Of a DNA stretch of 60,851 nucleotides, positions 43,816 through 52,265 are shown one piece after another. Position numbers and translations under genes: made by a program. The stretch's first letter is position 1. Each line of letters opens with the position of its first letter. The notes under the pieces are model-generated. The model made no database searches. It was not told the origin of the DNA and was given only the letters and a program-made list of their open reading frames with translations. Source of the stretch: Candidatus Eiseniibacteriota bacterium (GTDB lineage Bacteria > Joyebacterota > Joyebacteria > Joyebacterales > Joyebacteraceae); the NCBI GenBank assembly GCA_030600655.1, contig JAUVLP010000003.1:1-60851 (forward strand). Direction: 5' to 3'.

Positions 43816-45141
43816 CTAGCACTCCCCGCATTCGGTTGGTTCACTGAAGAATCCCAATCGTTCGAACACTGCTCTCGTACCCTTCAGATGGCGATCGAGG
43901 CTGAATGCATCCTCCAGCGCCTCAACACTCAGGAGTTCCCGCACACGTCTGCTTTTCGCGATCTCATCTCGGAATGGAGGTGAGCCCTCGGTCCTGGCAC
44001 GCATGGCCGCGGATTGAACGATCTCGTAGGCATCGTCGCGGGACAGGCCGGCCTCCACCAGGAGCGTCAGGACCGTTCCCGATGCGAAGAGCCCCCGTGA
44101 TGACTCAAGGTTCTTGCGCATTGCATCCGGTCTGATATCAAGTCCGCCGACCACGCCGGCGAACCGTTTCACCATGTAGTGAGCGATGATCGAGCTGTCC
44201 GGCAGAATGATCCGCTCCACCGAGGAGTGCGAGATATCGCGCTCATGCCACAGCTCGATATTCTCCATGCCTGCCGCAGCGTTTGCTCTCAAGAGGCGCG
44301 CGAGCCCGCACATCTGCTCACACTTGATTGGGTTCCGCTTGTGCGGCATTGCGGACGACCCCTTCTGTTTCTTGCCGAATCCCTCGAGTATCTCAGCGGT
44401 CTCGGTGCGTGCGAGGAGGCGGATCTCCAGAGCCTGTCGAGCGATCACGCTTCCGAGCACGGCGAGGGCCGACAGATACCGCGCATGCCTGTCGCGCGAG
44501 ACTATCTGGTTTGAGATCTGGGCCGGATGGATCTCAAGGGCTTTGCATACGCGTTCTTCGACAAGCGGGTCGAGGTTGGCATAGGTGCCGACCGCCCCGG
44601 ATACTTTTCCCACCGCAGCGGCGCCCACGGCGACGGCGAGCATGTCGCCCGCGCGCCCCAGTTCGTCCCACCAGTAAGCGAACTTGAGACCAAGGCTCAT
44701 CGGTTCCGCGTGCACGCCGTGTGTCCGGCCGAAGATCGGGGTCTCCTCGTGCTCGAGGGCCAGGATCCGGACACAATCCGTGAGCTTGTCGAGTTCATCG
44801 AGGAGCAGATGCCCCGCCCGCGCGATCTGCACTCCCGTCGCGGTGTCGAGGATGTCGGAGGAGGTCATCCCCAGATGGACGTAACGTGCCTCCGGTCCGA
44901 TGTTCTCTCCGAGCGTTGTGAGGAAAGCGATCACGTCATGGTGTGTTGCTTCCTCAATCTCCTTCATGCGCTCCGTGTCTACAGCGGCCTCGGCCTCGAT
45001 CACGGCCAGAGCGCTTTCGGGAACACGACCGAGTTCGACCCATGCTCGCACTGCCTCGATTTCGATCTTTACCCAGAGCGCGAGCCTGGTTTCGTCGCTC
45101 CACACATCCGCCATCTCCGGGTATGTGTATCTGTCGATCAC
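43816..45141 (-). CDS. purB: Adenylosuccinate lyase
   Basis: Cleaves SAICAR and adenylosuccinate, so it serves both IMP and AMP synthesis. 441 residues from GTG 45141 with GAGGAG ten bases upstream. N-terminus IDRYTYPEMADVWSDETRL is the bacterial type. HLGMTSSDILDT and GRTHGVHAEPMSLGLK hold catalytic residues and the fumarase-superfamily signature is GSSAMPHKRNPIKCEQ. The gene is placed between guaA and purC, matching its use in two branches of the pathway. Confidence 0.97.
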   Translation of the reverse strand: MIDRYTYPEMADVWSDETRLALWVKIEIEAVRAWVELGRVPESALAVIEAEAAVDTERMKEIEEATHHDVIAFLTTLGENIGPEARYVHLGMTSSDILDTATGVQIARAGHLLLDELDKLTDCVRILALEHEETPIFGRTHGVHAEPMSLGLKFAYWWDELGRAGDMLAVAVGAAAVGKVSGAVGTYANLDPLVEERVCKALEIHPAQISNQIVSRDRHARYLSALAVLGSVIARQALEIRLLARTETAEILEGFGKKQKGSSAMPHKRNPIKCEQMCGLARLLRANAAAGMENIELWHERDISHSSVERIILPDSSIIAHYMVKRFAGVVGGLDIRPDAMRKNLESSRGLFASGTVLTLLVEAGLSRDDAYEIVQSAAMRARTEGSPPFRDEIAKSRRVRELLSVEALEDAFSLDRHLKGTRAVFERLGFFSEPTECGEC

Positions 45142-45154
45142 GTTTCCGAACTCC

Positions 45155-46744
45155 TCATTCCCACTCGATCGTGGACGGTGGCTTCGAACTTATGTCGTAG
45201 CAGACACGATTGACGCCGCGCACCTCGTTGATGATCCGTGCAGATATCCGTTCAAGAACGTCAAAGGGCATCGGGAACCAGTGAGCCGTCATCCCGTCCA
45301 GCGAATGCACGGCCCTCACTGCGACGACATGCTCGTAGGTTCGTTCGTCCCCCATCACGCCGACCGTCTTCACAGGCAGGAGCACGACAAAGGCCTGCCA
45401 TATGTCATCATACAGACCGCCCCGCCGTATTTCCTCGAGTGCGATGGCGTCGGCTTCCTGCAGCACGGCTACCCTCTCCTTCGTTACTTCTCCGAGGATG
45501 CGGATAGCCAGCCCGGGTCCGGGGAACGGGTGCCTGCCTAGGATGTCAGCGTCGATTCCAAGTTCAGCGCCCACCTTCCGAACCTCATCCTTGAAGAGCA
45601 TTCTCAACGGTTCGAGCAGGTCGAGATCCATGCGCTCGGGGAGGCCACCCACATTGTGGTGGCTCTTTATCGTGGCCGACGGACCCTTCACAGAAACGCT
45701 CTCAATGACGTCCGGGTAGAGCGTGCCCTGCGCGAGGAAACGGATATCTCCCTCACGACGAGCTTCTTCCTCGAACACCCGTATGAACTCGTGGCCGATG
45801 ACCTTACGTTTGCGCTCCGGGTCGATCACTCCGGACAGCGCTGTGAGGAAACGGTCGGCCGCATCCACGACGCTGATGGTGATGCCGAGCCTTTCCCTGA
45901 GCCTGTCTATGACGTCGAGTTCCTCGCCCTTCCTGAGCACCCCGTTGTCCACGAAGACCGGGATGAGTCTGTCACCGATGGCCTTGTGGATGAGCACTGC
46001 CATCACAGATGAGTCGACCCCGCCCGAGAGGGCACAGATGACGCGGGAATCGCCGACGCGATTCCGGATACCCTCGATTGCTTCATCGACGAACGATCTT
46101 GGTGTCCAGCTACCCTCTATCTTGCTGAGCCGCCTGACGAAGTTCTCGAGGAGTTGACCACCGCCCTCAGTGTGTATGACCTCAGGGTGAAACTGGAGAC
46201 CGTAGATGCATAGCTCGTCATTGCCTATCGCAGCTATCTTGCCGTCTGAGCTTCTGCCGATGACTCCGAACCCGGGTGGAGGCGATGCGACCTCGTCTCC
46301 GTGGCTCATCCAGACCTGCAGGTTATCGTTCAGTCCGTCGAAGAGCGGGTGACCGGAGCGCGGAGCGAAACCCATGGGACCGTATTCATGCGTGTTGCTC
46401 CTGGAAACACCTCCTCCGAGCGCCTGGGCCGTCGCCTGCATGCCGTAGCAGATGCCCAGCACCGGGATGCCCAGCTGGAAGATGCCGGGATCGGGTTTTG
46501 GCGCGTCATCGGCGTAGATGCTTGACGGTCCGCCTGAGAGTACAATGGCCCTGGTGTTCACGGCTATTTCAGCCAGAGGGGTGTCGTATCTCAGGACTTC
46601 GGAGAAGACGCCGAGTTCCCTTATCCGGCGCGCGATGAGATGCGTATACTGCGAGCCGAAGTCCAGAATGGCGACGCGTGTGTGACTATTCTCTTTCGAC
46701 TCGTGTCCCCTGTTTTTCACAGGCATAGGTGTCCCTAAAGCCAT
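45155..46744 (-). CDS. guaA: GMP synthase (glutamine-hydrolysing)
   Basis: Converts XMP to GMP. 529 residues. Glutaminase domain with VAILDFGSQYTHLIARRIRE, the nucleophile in GICYGMQATAQALGG and the His/Glu of LQFHPEVIHTEGG. ATP pyrophosphatase P-loop in ICALSGGVDSSVMAVL. C-terminal dimerisation domain ending INEVRGVNRVCYDISSKPPS followed by TIEWE. ATG 46744 has GGAGG seven bases upstream and gives a 22-residue charged extension before the glutaminase; ATG 46726 is the alternative. It follows guaB3, so both GMP-specific steps are adjacent. Confidence 0.97.
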   Translation of the reverse strand: MALGTPMPVKNRGHESKENSHTRVAILDFGSQYTHLIARRIRELGVFSEVLRYDTPLAEIAVNTRAIVLSGGPSSIYADDAPKPDPGIFQLGIPVLGICYGMQATAQALGGGVSRSNTHEYGPMGFAPRSGHPLFDGLNDNLQVWMSHGDEVASPPPGFGVIGRSSDGKIAAIGNDELCIYGLQFHPEVIHTEGGGQLLENFVRRLSKIEGSWTPRSFVDEAIEGIRNRVGDSRVICALSGGVDSSVMAVLIHKAIGDRLIPVFVDNGVLRKGEELDVIDRLRERLGITISVVDAADRFLTALSGVIDPERKRKVIGHEFIRVFEEEARREGDIRFLAQGTLYPDVIESVSVKGPSATIKSHHNVGGLPERMDLDLLEPLRMLFKDEVRKVGAELGIDADILGRHPFPGPGLAIRILGEVTKERVAVLQEADAIALEEIRRGGLYDDIWQAFVVLLPVKTVGVMGDERTYEHVVAVRAVHSLDGMTAHWFPMPFDVLERISARIINEVRGVNRVCYDISSKPPSTIEWE

Positions 46745-46774
46745 GGTCCGCCCTCCACTTTCGAACCGGCCCAG

Positions 46775-47935
46775 CTATCTCCACATCCCCACACCCTGCG
46801 CGCGCTGCATGAGCTTGCCTTCAGATCGGATAGAAGGGGCTATGATCAGCTCGGCGTGTTGCATCTCAAAGATGTTCTTGGCGCCGACGGAACCCATGCA
46901 TGTCTTGATGGCCCCAAGGAAGTTCTGCGTACCGTCGTCGGTCCGCGCGGGTCCCAGTAGGATCTCCTTGAGTGTACCGCTCGTTCCCGTCTTGACTCGG
47001 GCACCTCTGGGAAGGTCCCCGTGCGGTGTCGACATTCCCCAGTGATACCCTCGTCCCGGAGCTTCCTTCGCCCTTGCCATTGCAGAGCCTATCATGACCG
47101 CATCGGCTCCTGAGACGAATGCCTTGCAGACATCGCCACCGGTGTCCATTCCCCCATCGGTGATGACGGGGACGTACACGCCCGTTCTTTTCTGGTGGAA
47201 GTCGCGCGCAGCAGCGGCATCGACGGTAGCCGTTACCTGTGGGACGCCCAATCCGAGCACTCCTCTTGTCGTGCAGGCGGCTCCCGGTCCGACGCCGACA
47301 AGCACCGCTTCGGCTCCGGCCTCCATCAGGTCAAGTGCGACGTCGTAGGTGACACAATTGCCGACGATGACGGGTATCGACATTGAGTCTATGAATGTCT
47401 GGAGGTCAAGCGTTGGATAGGTGGTAGACACATGATCGATTGCGGCAACAGTCGTCTGAAGCACGAAGATGTCCGCTCCTGCTTCCTCGGCCAACCTTCC
47501 GAGTCGTTCGGCGCGTCCGGGGGTTGCCGAAACGGCTGCGGTGGCTCCCCGTGATTTGATCGTCTCCACGCATCTCCCGACCAGCTCTTCCTTGATATCT
47601 GGTTTGTAGAGTTCCTGGACATGGCGGGTGACCTCTTCAGGCGTGGCGCCGGCTATCCTGCCCAAGATCTCTTCCGGATCCTCATACCGCGTCTGGACAC
47701 CCTCGAGGTTGAGAACCCCGATCCCTCCCAGTTTTGACATCTCCACGGCCATCGCTGTGTCCACTACACCATCCATTGCAGCAGCCAGGATCGGTACAGT
47801 GAACTCCATGTCGCGGAGTCGCCAGGTTGCATCCGTCTCCTCGGGGTTGATAGTGACCCGCCCCGGGACGATGGCAACCTCATCGAAGCCGAAAGCCTGA
47901 CGTGCCTTTCTGCCCCGTCCGATGTAGAAACCCAT
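46775..47935 (-). CDS. guaB3: GuaB3-family IMP dehydrogenase
   Basis: 386 residues from ATG 47935, five bases after GAGGAGG. An IMPDH/GMPR TIM barrel with no CBS (Bateman) domains. N-terminus YIGRGRKARQAFGFDEVAIV is typical of GuaB3. The catalytic cysteine loop is GVGPGAACTTRGVLGLGVPQ, the phosphate-binding turn is PVITDGGMDTGGDVCKA, and GTSGTLKEIL and NFLGAIKTCMGSVGAKNI close the active site. GuaB3 is the smaller paralogue best known from actinobacteria and cyanobacteria. Here it sits next to guaA with no canonical guaB in view, so it is likely the working IMPDH; this last point is inference. Confidence 0.9.
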   Translation of the reverse strand: MGFYIGRGRKARQAFGFDEVAIVPGRVTINPEETDATWRLRDMEFTVPILAAAMDGVVDTAMAVEMSKLGGIGVLNLEGVQTRYEDPEEILGRIAGATPEEVTRHVQELYKPDIKEELVGRCVETIKSRGATAAVSATPGRAERLGRLAEEAGADIFVLQTTVAAIDHVSTTYPTLDLQTFIDSMSIPVIVGNCVTYDVALDLMEAGAEAVLVGVGPGAACTTRGVLGLGVPQVTATVDAAAARDFHQKRTGVYVPVITDGGMDTGGDVCKAFVSGADAVMIGSAMARAKEAPGRGYHWGMSTPHGDLPRGARVKTGTSGTLKEILLGPARTDDGTQNFLGAIKTCMGSVGAKNIFEMQHAELIIAPSIRSEGKLMQRAQGVGMWR

Positions 47936-47993
47936 CGAGTCCTCCTCTGGAACCCTGTGCGACTATCTCTTCAGGAACGATATCCTATTGCTA

Positions 47994-48584
47994 TCACGTA
48001 CCTCCATCGGGTCTGCTTCCCGGTTTTGCTAACGGGATGCCCTCAAGGCAGAGCGGGCAGTGATCCGGTTCGTAGCTGTCGATACGGCGCTTGAGGAGCG
48101 ATTCGGATTCCTCACCAAGGCTTGGTGGATCGAGGCTGCGGTCGATCAGGAATCCGAACCCCACGATTTCACCTCCCGCATCCCTGACCAGCTTCGCTAC
48201 CTCCTTGACGGAGCCTCCCGTTGTGACAACGTCCTCAACCACGAGCACCCGCTCGGCGGGCGTGATAGAGAACCCTCTTCTCATACTCATTACGCCGTTC
48301 TCACGCTCGGCGAAGATAGACCTTACTCCGAGCGCCCGGGCGACCTCGTATCCTATGATGATACCTCCAAGCGCCGGTGCCACGACCACATCGATGGCAT
48401 CATCGCGGAAACGGTCGGCCAGTAAACGCCCCAGCTCCTCAGCCGCTTCGGGCCGCTCAAGGATGCGGGCGCACTGGAAGTACTCTCCGCTGTGGCGTCC
48501 AGACGTAAGCCTGAAATGGCCGACGAGAAGCGCCTTCGTCTCGATCATGAGTGCAAGCACTCTGTCTACTGTGGCAGTTGTCAC
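47994..48584 (-). CDS. pyrE: Orotate phosphoribosyltransferase
   Basis: Transfers ribose phosphate from PRPP to orotate. 196 residues from GTG 48584, with GAGG five bases upstream and GTGA overlap with pyrF. FRLTSGRHSGEYFQCARI binds substrate, VVVAPALGGIIIGYEVARAL and FAERENG are conserved, and the PRPP loop is RVLVVEDVVTTGGSVKEVA. The last 25 residues contain HCPLCLEGIPLAKPGSR, a tail also present in many anaerobe and archaeal-like PyrE proteins; it holds two Cys of unknown role. Confidence 0.95.
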   Translation of the reverse strand: MTTATVDRVLALMIETKALLVGHFRLTSGRHSGEYFQCARILERPEAAEELGRLLADRFRDDAIDVVVAPALGGIIIGYEVARALGVRSIFAERENGVMSMRRGFSITPAERVLVVEDVVTTGGSVKEVAKLVRDAGGEIVGFGFLIDRSLDPPSLGEESESLLKRRIDSYEPDHCPLCLEGIPLAKPGSRPDGGT

Positions 48585-49282
48585 TCTCTCACCTCGACGG
48601 GGTTCATGTCCTCAAGGATCATTCGAGCCGCTTCGCTCGGTCGCTTGCTCGAGTCCCTGATGGGACGGCCGATCACGATGTAGTCGGCGCCGTTCTCGAA
48701 TGCCTGGAGCGGTGTCGCGACACGGCGCTGATCCTGTTTGGCTGCCCAGGAAGGTCTGATGCCCGGAGTGACGATGAGGAAATCGGGACCCAGACGATCC
48801 CGGACGGCTCTTGCTTCCCAAGCTGAGGAAACGATTCCATCGAGCCCTGCGCCCTTTGCGCGCTCGGCCAGCGCCAGAACCTCGTCCACTGTCGATGACA
48901 TGCTTGTAAGGACCGTGATAGCCAGAATCTTCGGTGGGTCGATGCCGATTCGATCGGCCTCTTTCCGCGTGGCTGTCACTGCCGCTCGCATCATCGCTGT
49001 CCCGCCGGAGGCGTGGACATCAAACATGTCGACGCCCAGCGACGTAGCTGCGGCCGCTGCCTCGGCGACTGTGTTAGGGATATCGTGAAACTTGAGATCA
49101 AGGAAGACACCGTACCCTGACTTCTTCAGCTCTCTCACCAGCTCAGGTCCTTCCGCGGTGAAAAGCCGGCTGCCGACCTTGAAGTGCGAGGCGTAGTCCG
49201 CCGTTCTGTGCGCGAGGTCAAGCGCTTCCTCGCGAGTCGGCAGATCGAGGGCTATTATCAATCTGCTTCGTTTGTCAGACAT
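48581..49282 (-). CDS. pyrF: Orotidine 5'-phosphate decarboxylase
   Basis: Forms UMP from OMP. 233 residues from ATG 49282 behind GGAGAGG, the group 1 bacterial type. LIIALDLPTREEAL opens the TIM barrel, the catalytic Lys-Asp pair is in LDLKFHDIPNTVAEA, and VTPGIRPSWAAKQDQRRVAT and DYIVIGRPI bind the phosphate. The gene overlaps pyrD by 25 bases and pyrE by four, so the three are translationally linked. Confidence 0.96.
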   Translation of the reverse strand: MSDKRSRLIIALDLPTREEALDLAHRTADYASHFKVGSRLFTAEGPELVRELKKSGYGVFLDLKFHDIPNTVAEAAAAATSLGVDMFDVHASGGTAMMRAAVTATRKEADRIGIDPPKILAITVLTSMSSTVDEVLALAERAKGAGLDGIVSSAWEARAVRDRLGPDFLIVTPGIRPSWAAKQDQRRVATPLQAFENGADYIVIGRPIRDSSKRPSEAARMILEDMNPVEVRE

Positions 49283-50202
49283 GTTTCCCTCTCCTTTCTT
49301 GCCGCGCCTACATACGCGGCCATCTCTTTCCATCCCTCCTGTTCCATCCGTCTCTCGATTCCGTTCACGATCAGAGCTGGGACTCCCGGGTCCTTGAAGA
49401 GGGCGGTTCCTACCTGGAACGCTGAAGCTCCCGCAAGGATGTATTCAAGCGCGTCGTCCGCCGTGGCTATGCCTCCCGAACCGATCAGGGGCAATCGTAC
49501 GGCTCCGGCTATCTTCCATGTCAGAGCAAGGTTGACCGGCAGGAGCGCCTTCCCGGACAGTCCTCCGAAGATGTTGCCGAGGGCCGGAGTCTTGCTGTTG
49601 AGGTCGACCCGCATGCCCGTCAGCGTGTTTGCGACCACGAGCGCATCAGCGCCTGCCTGCTCGGCCGCTTCCGCCACCGACAGTGCGTCTGCTACGTTTG
49701 GTGAGAGCTTCACGATCAGAGTCGACTGCGTCGCGGCTCTCGCCGCCCGCACTACCTTGCCCACCGCATCAGGGTCGGCCCAGAGGGGACGCCTCGCGCG
49801 CTTGATGTTCGGACACGAGATGTTGAGTTCAACGGCGGACACTTCATCTCTCTCTCCTACTGCAGATGCGAGATCGGCGAACTCTCCGGCGTCGGAACCA
49901 GCGATGCTTGCAATGAGTTCCGTCTGCAGTTGGGCCGTGCCGGGAAGCTTTTCCTTGAGAAATCTCTTGAGTCCCACGTTTTCGAGTCCTATGGAGTTCA
50001 GGAGTCCGCCCGGCGTTTCTCTCAGCCGCGGGGGGCGGTTGCCCTCGCGAGGATCAAGCGTGATGGTTTTTGTGACGATCGCACCGACCAGCGAGAGATC
50101 AATGAGGCGACCGTACTCGGTTCCGTACCCAACCGTTCCGGAAGCGAGGATGACGGGGTTCCGGAGAGTCAGCTTGCCTATCTTCGTGGTCAGGTCAGGC
50201 AC
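49258..50202 (-). CDS. pyrD: Dihydroorotate dehydrogenase, class 1B catalytic subunit
   Basis: Flavoenzyme oxidising dihydroorotate. 314 residues from GTG 50202, which overlaps the pyrK 3' end by eight bases and has GAGGG eight bases before it; earlier in-frame starts lie inside pyrK. IGKLTLRNPVILASGTVGYG is the conserved N-terminus, the catalytic base cysteine is in VELNISCPNIKRA (class 1, not Ser as in class 2), KLSPNVADA and GGLSGKALLPVNL follow, and LIGSGGIATADDALEYI binds FMN. Partnership with PyrK makes it the NAD-linked 1B type, which suits anaerobic growth. Confidence 0.95.
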   Translation of the reverse strand: MPDLTTKIGKLTLRNPVILASGTVGYGTEYGRLIDLSLVGAIVTKTITLDPREGNRPPRLRETPGGLLNSIGLENVGLKRFLKEKLPGTAQLQTELIASIAGSDAGEFADLASAVGERDEVSAVELNISCPNIKRARRPLWADPDAVGKVVRAARAATQSTLIVKLSPNVADALSVAEAAEQAGADALVVANTLTGMRVDLNSKTPALGNIFGGLSGKALLPVNLALTWKIAGAVRLPLIGSGGIATADDALEYILAGASAFQVGTALFKDPGVPALIVNGIERRMEQEGWKEMAAYVGAARKERETCLTNEAD

Positions 50203-50992
50203 AGGCGACACCCTCGAGCACCAGCGTACTCGCGTCAAAGACCGGGCCATCAGAACAGACGGTTTTGTAACCATCCCGTGTTTTCACAACGCATCCCCGG
50301 CAGGCTCCCGTTCCGCAGGCCATGATTTCCTCGAGCGATACCTCGCAGTGAAGGCCGCGCTCGAGAGCCAGCACCCCTGCAGCTTCAGTCATCGCTCTGG
50401 GTCCGCAACAGTAGACAACAGCTTCATCCGGAGTGTTTCCAAGCTCACGTACCAGAAGCTCACAGACGGTTCCTGGGAGCCCGGCGCTGCCATCGTCGGT
50501 TGCGACCTGCTGTTTCAACCGTCCATCCGGAGTCGCTTCCGGAAGCAGCCTGTGAAGAAGATGGTCGCGGTCTCTCGCGCCAACCAGCATTGTGAGAGGT
50601 TCCGGTCGTTGCGCCAGCCGTTGTGCCAGGAGCCGCACTCCCGCAACGCCTGCCCCGCCAGCCACGATCACGGCCGGTGCGCCCGAAGGCGGCATCGTGA
50701 AGCCTCGTCCGAGTGGTCCCAGGATCGAGACCGTTGTCCCGATCGGAAGAGCGGACAGTGCTTGTGTTCCCTCTCCGACCAGTTCTATGAGGAGTTCGAG
50801 CAGACCGGTCGCCGGTATTCCGGCAACGGAGAAGGGTCGCCTGAGCGCGAGACCGGCCAAGGCGTCGAGATGGACGAACTGGCCTGGTTCCGGTGGATCG
50901 AGATCGTCGCCGACGCTACACGCCAACAACAAGCTCGTTTGACTCGGCCGCTCGCTTGCCGTGATTCTCGCTACTGCCGTGCGCGGTTCCAA
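50195..50992 (-). CDS. pyrK: Dihydroorotate dehydrogenase electron transfer subunit
   Basis: FAD and [2Fe-2S] subunit passing electrons from PyrD to NAD. 265 residues from TTG 50992, three bases after AGGAGG. PGQFVHLDALAGLALRRPFS binds FAD, GPLGRGFTMP and AVIVAGGAGVAGVRLLAQ form the NAD side, YCCGPRAM is typical, and the cluster cysteines are in CGTGACRGCVV plus a fourth in KTVCSDGP. The first 77 bases overlap the end of pyrC in another frame. An internal start would remove conserved N-terminal strands, so the overlap appears real. Confidence 0.93.
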   Translation of the reverse strand: MEPRTAVARITASERPSQTSLLLACSVGDDLDPPEPGQFVHLDALAGLALRRPFSVAGIPATGLLELLIELVGEGTQALSALPIGTTVSILGPLGRGFTMPPSGAPAVIVAGGAGVAGVRLLAQRLAQRPEPLTMLVGARDRDHLLHRLLPEATPDGRLKQQVATDDGSAGLPGTVCELLVRELGNTPDEAVVYCCGPRAMTEAAGVLALERGLHCEVSLEEIMACGTGACRGCVVKTRDGYKTVCSDGPVFDASTLVLEGVACA

Positions 50993-52265
50993 GATCCTCC
51001 TCGAACACTACCTCTCCATTGTGGATGGTCATGAGAACGCGCCCGGAGAGAGTGCTTCCTATAAACGGTGAGTTTTTCGACAGCGAACGGAACCAGTCGG
51101 CGGTAACTTCGACCTTGCCGTCAGGGTCGAAGACCACGACATCCGCAGCTGCCCCTGTCTCCAGCGTTCCCGCCGCAATTCCGAGCGCGCGCGCCGGTTC
51201 GATTGTCATGAGCGCAATGGCTTTCCCGAGGGAGAGGATGCCGGTGTCGACCATGTGGGTGATGGTCAGAGGAAGTAGCGTCTCCATACCTACCATGCCG
51301 GGGGGGGCCGCGTCAAATTCCACTTGCTTCTCTTCCAGAGAGTGTGGGGCGTGGTCGCTCGCTACGGCGTCGATCGTTCCGTCCCGGAGCCCTTCCCTGA
51401 TCGCCTCCACATCATCCGCTGAGCGTAGAGGTGGATTGACGCGCGTACTCGTGTCATAGCTTCTGACGTCATCATCGGTCAGGCAGAAGTAGTGAGGGCA
51501 GGTCTCGCAGGTCACGGTTATGCCGTCCGCCTTCGCGCGCCGCACGAGCTCGACAGAGCCTCGCGTTGAGACGTGTGCAATGTGGAGTCTGGCGCCGGCG
51601 GATTTCGCGAGCAGGATGTCGCGCGCGACGATGGTTTCCTCGGCTACGGCTGGGATCGGTGACAGACCGGACCGTGTCGATGCGAGGCCTTCGTTCACTG
51701 TTCCCGATCCGACGAGGGCCTGATCCTCGCAGTGCGCGATGATCACTCGTCCAATCATAGTAGCGTACTGCAGAGCTCTTCTCATGACATTAGCGTCAGC
51801 TACGGATCTGCCGTCGTCTGAGAAGGCGACGGCGCCGGCCTCGGCCAGCTCAGCCAGTGGCGCGAGTGTTTTGCCCTCTCTGCCTACTGTGATCGCCGCT
51901 ATCGGGTGAACGTTGGTGAGTTTGCCGCGGGAGCGGACGTACTCGACCCACGCTGGAGTGTCGATGGTGGGTTCGGTGTTCGGCATTGCTGCAAGCGTGG
52001 TTATTCCACCGTGGACGGCCGCACGGGTCCCGCTCTCCACGGTCTCCTCTTGTTCTCCACCCGGCTCTCTCAGGTGAACGTGCATGTCAACGAGTCCGGG
52101 TGCGACCACGCCCTCCGGGATTTCCACGATCCGTGTCTCCTCATCCACTGCGATACCCACGCCCCGTGAGGCGACTACACCATCTGCGATGAGAAGATCG
52201 ATTCGCTCGTCGGTGGCCGTGGCAGGATCGATCAGACGCATACCTCTCAGCAGTATCTTACTCAT
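50916..52265 (-). CDS. pyrC: Dihydroorotase
   Basis: Cyclises carbamoyl-aspartate to dihydroorotate. 449 residues, class I amidohydrolase type. Metal ligands DMHVHLREPGGEQEET near 60, AMPNTEPTIDTPAWVEYV, HCEDQALV, and HIAHVSTRGSVELVRRAK near 230; DAVASDHAPHSLEEK holds the catalytic Asp. ATG 52265 overlaps the pyrB stop. The last ~30 residues (after TIHNGEVVFEEDLG) go beyond the usual family end and are encoded by sequence that also encodes the PyrK N-terminus. Confidence 0.95.
   Translation of the reverse strand: MSKILLRGMRLIDPATATDERIDLLIADGVVASRGVGIAVDEETRIVEIPEGVVAPGLVDMHVHLREPGGEQEETVESGTRAAVHGGITTLAAMPNTEPTIDTPAWVEYVRSRGKLTNVHPIAAITVGREGKTLAPLAELAEAGAVAFSDDGRSVADANVMRRALQYATMIGRVIIAHCEDQALVGSGTVNEGLASTRSGLSPIPAVAEETIVARDILLAKSAGARLHIAHVSTRGSVELVRRAKADGITVTCETCPHYFCLTDDDVRSYDTSTRVNPPLRSADDVEAIREGLRDGTIDAVASDHAPHSLEEKQVEFDAAPPGMVGMETLLPLTITHMVDTGILSLGKAIALMTIEPARALGIAAGTLETGAAADVVVFDPDGKVEVTADWFRSLSKNSPFIGSTLSGRVLMTIHNGEVVFEEDLGTAHGSSENHGKRAAESNELVVGV

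Noticed and set aside
49184-51034. A 616-codon open frame on the + strand
   Set aside because: It lies antisense to pyrF, pyrD and pyrK, all clearly recognisable, and its translation shows no family features; it is a GC-driven shadow frame.
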